Part shown: positions 50,287-56,354 of the stretch, one piece after another | Layout of the letters: each line of letters begins with the position of its first letter | Position numbering within the stretch: position 1 is the first letter of the stretch | DNA from: Beijerinckiaceae bacterium | Lineage (GTDB): Bacteria; Pseudomonadota; Alphaproteobacteria; Rhizobiales; Beijerinckiaceae | Assembly: GCA_947478455.1 (NCBI GenBank) | Contig: CANJWR010000008.1 | Span: forward strand, 1-56,354 | Length of the DNA: 56,354 nt | Direction of reading: 5' to 3' | Notes under the pieces: generated by a model | What the model was told of the DNA's origin: nothing | Databases searched by the model: none | Seen by the model: only the letters and a program-made list of their open reading frames with translations | Position numbers and translations under genes: made by a program

Positions 50287-51321
50287 TCAGCCTTCACGGG
50301 TTCGTTCCGCTTCCGCCTTCAGCATGGCTGCGCGCAGGGCCTTCCAGTGTCGCGCCGCCTCATGAGCGCCGAGCAGCGCCAGACCAAGCAAGAACGGGAT
50401 CAGGTAATACACCACACGGAACATCAGCAACGAGGCGAGCAGCGCCTCTGGAGATGGACCCGGCAGGGCCTGCAACATGGTCGCCTCGAACGGCCCCAGC
50501 CCGCCGGGCACATTGCTGGCGACGCCGAGCAGGCTCGCCGCCATATAGATGGCCACATAGGTAACGAACGGGATGTCCTGGCCCGACGGCAGCAGCGCGT
50601 AAAGCACAGCGGACGCGCAGAGAATGTCGATCGTTCCCACCAAAAGCTGCGCCAGCGTGATCCAGAACCCCGGCAGCTCCAGTGTGACGCCCTGAACGTG
50701 CATTTTACGATGCGCCAGCGAGACCCACGCCACATACGCCACGAGACCGACCAGCAAGGCAGCGCCGATCAGCAGATTCATCGAGGCGTGCAGATGATTG
50801 ATGGCGGCGAGTTCGCGCGAACGCAGCACCAGTGACACGCCTATTATCAGCGCCGAACCGAGCCAGTAATTGGCGCTCGCGATTACGATCAGACTGGCTA
50901 TCTTGCCGGCCGGCACATGGGCGCGGGAATACAGCCAGAATCGTACCGTGCCGCCGGTTACCAGCGGAAAGCCCAGCGTATTGGCAATCGAATAACAGGT
51001 GAAGGACGCCAGAGCCGCAATCCGGTAGCGCACCTGCAGGCCGAGCTGGCGAACCGCCAGATAATCGTAGCCGGTCCAGGCAATAAACGAGAGCGTCGCG
51101 AACAATCCGGCGATTGCGAATTGCTCCATGCTGGTCATCTGGATTGCGATGCGCAGTTCGGCCCAACTGATCGTCGCCAGCGTGCGCGCCACCACATAGG
51201 CGGACAGGGTCAGAATGGACAGGCTGAATACCGCAGCCGCAATCTTGAGCCAGCGATGTTTGCTGGTCGCAGGCCGGGCGGCGTCGACCGCGTGCTTGTC
51301 TGCGTCGTCTGCGTGAATCAT
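50287..51321 (-). CDS. UPF0104/LPG-synthase transmembrane-region family protein
   Basis: A 344-residue inner-membrane protein with about eight hydrophobic segments, of the family related to the flippase part of lysylphosphatidylglycerol synthase (MprF). Characteristic are YDYLAVRQLGLQVRYRIAALASFTCYSIANTLGFPLVTGGTVRFWLY (in pieces, about 85-130) and ASNVPGGLGPFEATML (about 271-286). Such proteins are thought to be lipid or glycolipid transporters. Next to ppk2, sharing a TGATCA at the joined stop codons. No enzymatic LPG domain is present. Confidence 0.85.
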   Translation of the reverse strand: MIHADDADKHAVDAARPATSKHRWLKIAAAVFSLSILTLSAYVVARTLATISWAELRIAIQMTSMEQFAIAGLFATLSFIAWTGYDYLAVRQLGLQVRYRIAALASFTCYSIANTLGFPLVTGGTVRFWLYSRAHVPAGKIASLIVIASANYWLGSALIIGVSLVLRSRELAAINHLHASMNLLIGAALLVGLVAYVAWVSLAHRKMHVQGVTLELPGFWITLAQLLVGTIDILCASAVLYALLPSGQDIPFVTYVAIYMAASLLGVASNVPGGLGPFEATMLQALPGPSPEALLASLLMFRVVYYLIPFLLGLALLGAHEAARHWKALRAAMLKAEAERTREG

Positions 51322-51414
51322 GGCAAGCCGCGGTTGATGATGGCGGCCTTATGCAGGCTCGCCATTGCCACCGCAACCGCTGTGCCTATGAAATCATCAC
51401 TGCGACGATCAAAT

Positions 51415-52878
51415 TTACTGGGTGCAGAACAGCGGCAGAACCGAAGCCCCCGAAGCGGCGGCGATTTCGCCAGCGGATTTTTCGCCCTTTCCGGCCTCAG
51501 AAGGGGCGCTCACGACGCCCGCCGATTGCAGAAACGCTTTTGCGGGATCCGTCCCGATCACCGGACTGGCGGTGGCGGGCACAATTCCCGCCACCAGACG
51601 GGGGGCGGATTTCGCCACGCCAACAAGCCCGACAAGCGCTCCGCTCCGGCTGAAAACAGCCGCGCCATTGGAGGCGCGCTGCAGCGGCGCGAATACGCGC
51701 GCCCCGGTTTCGCCCGCGCCCAGATCGCCCGGAGCGACGATCAACTCTGAAGCCGGCACGCCTGCACGCGGTCCTTGCTGCAACACCACCACCGGCCCGC
51801 TGGCGGAGCCGGTCGCTAGCGCGAGCGCTGGCGCGGTTTGCCCGGGCACGTCGAACATCACAAGGCCGTCCGGTCCCGGCTGGGGCGACATGGTGGCCTT
51901 GCGCCCGCCGATCTGGGCGTCCGTGCAAGTGCGCGACGCCAAGACGGCGAGCGCCTTTCCGGGCGCGACGACTATCGCGGAGCCGACCAGCGTCGGGCGC
52001 GGCGCGGATGCCTGAAGCGGCGGCGCGAGGCCGGGCGTCTGTGGAGGTCTGGCGGCCCCGCCCGCTCCGGCGGGTGCATTGGCGACAGCAACCGCAGCCG
52101 TGGCGAAAGGACTGAACGAATTGGCGATAGCGATATTGAGCGCATCAAAGGCGGCGCGCTGCTGCACCGGATAAGTGAGCGTATAGCCGCGCAAGACCGG
52201 CGCACCCTCCGCAACACCCCGCGCCACACGGGTGTAAAAGACCCGGCCCGCCGCATCGCCACTGACGACAAAGAAGTCGGCACGCAGAACCTTGTAGGAA
52301 ACCTTGCGGTTGGGAGCGTCCACCTTCAGCCGGTCGTACATGGCCGAAAGTTCATTGCCGGGATCGGGCGCGGAAAACACGTCGAGCGCAGCTGCGCCGT
52401 CTGGCGTGTTGTAACGCGCGCCCTGCGCAGACGCGGTCTTCTTCGAAAACAGTTTCGCCGGCACCCCGATTGTGACGCCGGATTTCGCCTCCAGCACGGG
52501 CTTGAACAAAGCCGCATCGCGCGCCTTTGCGCCCGCCGCCACGAGCGCCGCGCGCGCCTTCGTGTCGAGCGAACCATCGGCGGGGAGCTTGGCGCGTTTG
52601 GCGAAAGCGACGATGGCTTCGCGCGTCATGCGCCCGAAGCCGCCATCGACCGTACCCTTGTAATCGCCCGTCCAGACGAGCGCGTCCTGAATGGCGCGAC
52701 GGTCTGCCTCGGGCAGGGCATCGAACGCCGCGCGTGCAGCTTCAAAAGCCGGGTCGGGCGCAGCCGCAGGCGCGGGACCCTGCGCGAGAGCCTGACTGCC
52801 CGTTAGCCCAGACAACAAAGTCCCAAATGCCAGGGACAATCCGACAGACGCAATCGTCAGTACGCGATGAAGACGCAT
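51415..52878 (-). CDS. Secreted peptidoglycan-binding/trypsin-fold protein, catalytic residues apparently lost
   Basis: A 487-residue secreted protein. Residues 1-34 form a signal peptide ending near GSQALAQG. A peptidoglycan-binding-like repeat (about 60-118, ALVWTGDYKGTVDGGFGRMTREAIVAFAKR) follows. The C-terminal 200 residues look like a trypsin-like domain: VGSAIVVAPGKALAVLASRTC and SNGAAVFSRSGALVGLVGV align with the His- and Ser-containing segments of such proteases. By eye, His is replaced (ASRT) and GxSGG reads ASNGA, so the enzyme is probably inactive. GGAG is 6 bases before the ATG at 52878. It is divergent from an alpha-2-macroglobulin gene, a protease-trap family. Confidence 0.7.
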   Translation of the reverse strand: MRLHRVLTIASVGLSLAFGTLLSGLTGSQALAQGPAPAAAPDPAFEAARAAFDALPEADRRAIQDALVWTGDYKGTVDGGFGRMTREAIVAFAKRAKLPADGSLDTKARAALVAAGAKARDAALFKPVLEAKSGVTIGVPAKLFSKKTASAQGARYNTPDGAAALDVFSAPDPGNELSAMYDRLKVDAPNRKVSYKVLRADFFVVSGDAAGRVFYTRVARGVAEGAPVLRGYTLTYPVQQRAAFDALNIAIANSFSPFATAAVAVANAPAGAGGAARPPQTPGLAPPLQASAPRPTLVGSAIVVAPGKALAVLASRTCTDAQIGGRKATMSPQPGPDGLVMFDVPGQTAPALALATGSASGPVVVLQQGPRAGVPASELIVAPGDLGAGETGARVFAPLQRASNGAAVFSRSGALVGLVGVAKSAPRLVAGIVPATASPVIGTDPAKAFLQSAGVVSAPSEAGKGEKSAGEIAAASGASVLPLFCTQ

Positions 52879-53397
52879 GGCCGGCTCCGGGACTATGGTT
52901 GACGCCAGAACAATGCCGGCATCATCGCCAAAATTTCGCCAAGACGAAAGAGCCAATATGTCGCCCATATCGGCAATTGATTACAATGTGACTCAAAGTC
53001 ATGTTCTCAATTGTTGCAGAACATGACAGGCTGCAAACTCGATTGGCCGGCCACGTCCGGCGCGGGACCATTTCAGGAGGCGCAAATGCGCAACTTCGCT
53101 CGTTCCCTTTTCGCCGGCGCGGTGATGTTTCTGACGGCCACATCGGCCTTCGCCCAGAAGTCCTATACGCGGGAAGATCTGACGAGCGACGTCATTCGCC
53201 TCGAAGAACAATTCCGCAAGGACGCAGGTACAATCGCAGGCAACCGGACGGCAGAAGATCTGAGGCGCGACGGCGTCGGGGCGCTTCAGCGTAATCCGCG
53301 CGGCGCGATCCGCTCATTCTCGGCTGCCATTGCGGCCTCGCCGCGCGACGCCTCGCTCTGGTTGCTCTATGCACGCGCTGCCTTTTCGAGCGCCCAG

Positions 53398-53400
53398 TAA
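53398..53400 (+). other. In-frame stop codon inside the alpha-2-macroglobulin gene
   Basis: TAA follows GCC CAG and precedes AAC AAC in the frame of the gene. Restoring CAA would give QQNN. No frameshift accompanies it: every codon before and after is in the same frame. Confidence 0.8.
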
Positions 53401-53535
53401 AACAACATCAACGACAGCTATGTGCTTTACGAAGCCGCCTCCGCCGCAGCCTTCACGTCCTATCAGCGCGCAACTGCGCGCAATGATGAAGCGTCAGCCC
53501 TCACGCTGCTGGCAGAAATCTATGCGCGTCGCGAA

Positions 53536-56354
53536 ATGTGGCGCATGTCGCTCAATGCCTACAGGGCAAGTCTGGAGCGGGCCGACAATCCGAATATCCG
53601 CAGAACCTACGAGGCAATGCGGGAAGAGCGCGGCTTCAGGATCCTCGACTACAAGGTCGACAGCGATGCAGCGGCCCCGCGCGTCTGCTACCAGTTCTCA
53701 GAGCCGTTGCAGCGCGGCAAGGTCGATTTCGCGCCCTATGTGGCGGTGTCGGGCGCGGCCAATGCGGCCATCACAGCCGAAGATCAGCAGCTTTGTGTCG
53801 AAGGCCTGAAGCATGGCGAGCGTTACGCCGTTGTGGTGCGTCAGGGTCTGCCGTCGTCTGTTGGCGAAAACCTGCTGAAATCTGCAGACTACGAAATCTA
53901 TGTGCGCGATCGCTCGCCGCAGGTGCGTTTCACGGGCAAGAACTATGTGCTGCCGCGCGTCGGGCAGGAAGGCATCCCGGTCGTGTCGGTCAATACCGAC
54001 AAGATCGCTATCGATGTGCTGCGCGTGGGCGACCGCAATCTGCTGCCGACTGTACGGTCGGAAGATTTCCTGTCGCAACTCGGCTCCTACAAGCTGCGCG
54101 ACTTCATCAATGAAAAAGGCGTGAAAATCTGGTCGGGTGTGCTCGACGCCAAGCCTGATCTCAACAAGGACGTGGTCACCGCGTTTCCGGTTCTCGAAGC
54201 CGTGAAGACGCTGGAGCCGGGTGTTTACGTGATGGTCGCAAAGGCTGGCGAAAAGCCTGTGAGCGCAGCCACCGAAGGCGGCGACGATGATTATTACGGC
54301 ACGAACGCCACCCAGTGGTTTGTGGTGTCTGACCTTGGCCTCACGGCGTTTTCGGGCGACGACGGCGTGCATGTGCTGGTGCGCTCGCTCGCCAGCGCCG
54401 CGCCGCTTACCGGCATCGAGGTGCGCCTCATCGCGCGCAATAACGAAGTGCTCGCAACACGCACCACAGACGCCGCCGGCCACGCGCGTTTCGACCCCGG
54501 TCTGGCGCGTGGAACAGCAGGCCTTGCGCCGGGTCTGGTGGTGGCCAACAACAAGGATGCAGATTATAACTTCCTCGATGTTGCGCAAACGCCGTTCGAT
54601 CTGACGGATCGCGGCGTGAAGGGCCGCACGACTGCCAAGGCGCTCGATGCATTCCTCTACACCGAGCGCGGCGTCTATCGCTCGGGCGAGACCGTCAACC
54701 TGACCGCACAGCTGCGCGATGCGCGCGGCGCAGCGGTCGGCGCGCTGCCGCTGACGCTTGTGGTGAAGCGTCCCGACGGCGTCGAATACAAGCGTGCGCT
54801 TGTGGGCGATCAGGGTCTGGGCGGGCGCGCCTGGTCGATCAATCTCTTGCCGAATGTCGCCACCGGCACTTGGCGCGTGCAGGCTTTCGCCGATCCGAAA
54901 AGCCCGGCCATCGGCGAAGCAGGATTTCTGGTTGAAGATTACATCCCCGAACGGCTTGATTTCACCCTGAAAGCTGTCGACGCCGCAGCGCGTTCCGGCC
55001 AGAAGGTGACGATTGAATCCGACGCCCGCTATCTCTATGGCGCGCCCGGTTCGAATCTCGAAATCACCGGCGACGTGACGATCCGCGCCACGGAAGAAGA
55101 TTCCATTCCGGGCCTGCCGGGCTACAGCGCCGGCCTTGAGGACGAGACGTTCGAGACCGTGAAGAACGAACTCGAAGAGCCCGTGACAACCGACGCGCGC
55201 GGACACGCGAACGTCGCGGTTGCTATCCCCGAGTTCACCGCGGCGCGTCCGGTCGAGGCGCATATCGTTTTGCGCGTCGGCGAACCGGGAGGTCGCGCCG
55301 TCGAGCGCACACTCACCTTGCCGGTGCGGCCCGCCGCCGGCATGATCGCGGTGAAGAAGAACTTCGACGAATTGTCGGAGGGCTCCACCGCAACGTTCGA
55401 CATTGCGGCTGTCAACAGCAATGGCCAGCGCGGCGCGCGCAAGAACGTTCAATGGACGCTCTATCGCGTTAGCTCGGATTACCAGTGGTATAATTCGGAC
55501 GGTCGCTGGGGCTTCGAACGCGTGAAGTCGTCGCGCAAGATCGCCGATGGCCGCATCGACATCGACGCCGTACAGCCGGCAAAAATCGCCGCCGCTGTCG
55601 GCTGGGGCGCGCATCGGCTTGAACTTCGCTCCGATGAAGGCGGCGACATGCCGACCAGCATCAATTTCGAAGTCGGCTGGTCGGGAGATTCTACAGCCGA
55701 AACACCGGATTTGCTGGAAGTCACGCTCGACAAGCAGGACTATAAAGCTGGCGAATCCCTGAAACTGCGCATCGCTTCGCGCTTCGACGGCAAGGCGTCT
55801 GTGGCGATCATCGGCGACAAGCTCAGCGAGCTTGTCACGCGCGATGTGAAAACAGGCGACAACGAAATCTCCCTGCCGGTGAAGGCCGAATGGGGTGCAG
55901 GCGCCTATGCGGTCGCCATCGCGCATCGTCCGCTCGACGCCGCCGCCAAACGCATGCCGGGCCGCGCGCTCGGCCTCGCATGGTTCGGCGTCGAGCAGGA
56001 CAGCCGCAAACTGACTGTGGCGCTCAACACGCCGCCAAAGATCGAACCGCGCGGCGCCTTTTCGATTCCGGTGAAACTCACTGGCCTCGCGGCAGGCGAA
56101 GAAGCATATATGACGGTTGCGGCAGTCGATATCGGCATCCTCAATCTGACGCGCTTCGAGACACCGAACCCGGGCGAGTTCTTTTTCGGCCAGCGTCAGC
56201 TCTCGACTGAAATCCGCGATCTTTACGGCCTGTTGATCGACGGCATGCAGGGCGCGCGTGGTGCGATCCGCTCGGGCGGCGACGACGCCGGCAAGGGGCT
56301 CGAAGGCAACCGTCCCACACAGGAACCGCTGTCGCGCTATTCGGGCGTCGTGAA
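53536..56354 (+). CDS. Downstream open part of the alpha-2-macroglobulin gene, if translated separately
   Basis: After the TAA, in-frame start codons occur at 53422 (GTG), 53536 and 53545 (ATG). None has a clear ribosome-binding site and none would carry a signal peptide, so a protein made this way would stay in the cytosol. The frame is open to the end of the window (939 codons from 53536) and encodes the macroglobulin-like beta domains, including FLYTERGVYRSGE and AEWGAGAYAVAI. I list it so the reading frame is recorded; the interrupted full gene is the better interpretation. Confidence 0.4.
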   Translation, partial: MWRMSLNAYRASLERADNPNIRRTYEAMREERGFRILDYKVDSDAAAPRVCYQFSEPLQRGKVDFAPYVAVSGAANAAITAEDQQLCVEGLKHGERYAVVVRQGLPSSVGENLLKSADYEIYVRDRSPQVRFTGKNYVLPRVGQEGIPVVSVNTDKIAIDVLRVGDRNLLPTVRSEDFLSQLGSYKLRDFINEKGVKIWSGVLDAKPDLNKDVVTAFPVLEAVKTLEPGVYVMVAKAGEKPVSAATEGGDDDYYGTNATQWFVVSDLGLTAFSGDDGVHVLVRSLASAAPLTGIEVRLIARNNEVLATRTTDAAGHARFDPGLARGTAGLAPGLVVANNKDADYNFLDVAQTPFDLTDRGVKGRTTAKALDAFLYTERGVYRSGETVNLTAQLRDARGAAVGALPLTLVVKRPDGVEYKRALVGDQGLGGRAWSINLLPNVATGTWRVQAFADPKSPAIGEAGFLVEDYIPERLDFTLKAVDAAARSGQKVTIESDARYLYGAPGSNLEITGDVTIRATEEDSIPGLPGYSAGLEDETFETVKNELEEPVTTDARGHANVAVAIPEFTAARPVEAHIVLRVGEPGGRAVERTLTLPVRPAAGMIAVKKNFDELSEGSTATFDIAAVNSNGQRGARKNVQWTLYRVSSDYQWYNSDGRWGFERVKSSRKIADGRIDIDAVQPAKIAAAVGWGAHRLELRSDEGGDMPTSINFEVGWSGDSTAETPDLLEVTLDKQDYKAGESLKLRIASRFDGKASVAIIGDKLSELVTRDVKTGDNEISLPVKAEWGAGAYAVAIAHRPLDAAAKRMPGRALGLAWFGVEQDSRKLTVALNTPPKIEPRGAFSIPVKLTGLAAGEEAYMTVAAVDIGILNLTRFETPNPGEFFFGQRQLSTEIRDLYGLLIDGMQGARGAIRSGGDDAGKGLEGNRPTQEPLSRYSGVV

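Larger units (their letters stand above)
53086..56354 (+). pseudogene. Alpha-2-macroglobulin gene interrupted by an in-frame TAA, 3' end outside window
   Basis: Starting at the ATG at 53086, with AGGAGG 5-10 bases upstream and a signal peptide (MRNFARSLFAGAVMFLTATSAFA), the frame runs 104 codons to TAA at 53398-53400 and then stays open in the same frame for the remaining 2,954 bases. The downstream protein has bacterial alpha-2-macroglobulin marks: RVCYQFSEPL, AFLYTERGVYRSGE, YIPERLDFTL and AAVDIGILNLTRFE. The peptide around the stop, SSAQ*NNINDSY, reads on smoothly, so this is one gene with a nonsense codon; CAA to TAA is a single change. Possibilities are a real pseudogene, a sequencing error or readthrough. 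The family traps proteases in the periplasm; the thioester region is beyond the window. Confidence 0.8.

Overview
The window is a contiguous, gene-dense, high-GC piece of an alphaproteobacterial chromosome, most likely Hyphomicrobiales (Rhizobiales). The evidence is a GcrA cell-cycle regulator, an IF-3 of the alphaproteobacterial type with an IRRP N-terminus, the rimP-nusA-ylxR-infB-rbfA-truB-rpsO-pnp block, fabA-fabB-fabI, an ATP-type pckA and an argD-argF-hslO run. No genus can be named from this alone. I see no insertion sequence, phage, CRISPR array, tRNA or rRNA gene. The layout looks like core chromosome with small accessory clusters between housekeeping blocks.

Layout. 1-4.4 kb: two MFS transporters (the first cut by the window edge), an alpha/beta hydrolase and a GT4 glycosyltransferase. 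4.5-7.9 kb: infC, apparently starting at the rare codon ATT behind a structured leader, then fabA-fabB-fabI for unsaturated fatty acid synthesis. 7.9-14.5 kb: a possible lipid-linked glycosylation module made of a DPM-type GT2, two paralogous GT-C-like membrane proteins and a UDP-galactopyranose-mutase-like flavoprotein. 14.6-16.5 kb: a secreted Spy/LTXXQ protein and an esterase-like hydrolase. 16.6-26.9 kb, minus strand: the translation/RNA block from rimP to pnp, with a promoter and an intrinsic terminator in the rimP leader (possible attenuation).

27.1-31 kb: a quinone-oxidoreductase-like MDR enzyme, pckA with a terminator-like hairpin in its leader, and a HugZ-like flavin/heme-binding family protein. 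31.1-38.4 kb: a codon-biased, separately terminated thiamine-diphosphate enzyme, the heterotetrameric sarcosine oxidase operon soxBDAG, and a NikR homologue in which two of the four nickel ligands (His87, His89) are Arg. 38.4-47.1 kb, minus strand: argD-argF-hslO, two glutathione transferases, an SsuABC/TauABC-like uptake system and an MFS exporter. 47.1-56.4 kb: gcrA with GANTC sites in its promoter region, a soluble PhoR-like kinase divergent from a class I PPK2, a UPF0104 membrane protein, a secreted trypsin-fold protein that seems to lack its catalytic residues, and an alpha-2-macroglobulin gene interrupted by one in-frame TAA and running off the window end.

The strongest leads are the GT2/GT-C/UGM-like cluster, the Arg-substituted NikR, the ATT start and leader hairpin of infC, the terminators in the rimP and pckA leaders, and the nonsense codon in the alpha-2-macroglobulin gene. 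Everything was read by eye. Homology calls rest on recognised motifs, and promoter and RNA-structure calls are predictions.
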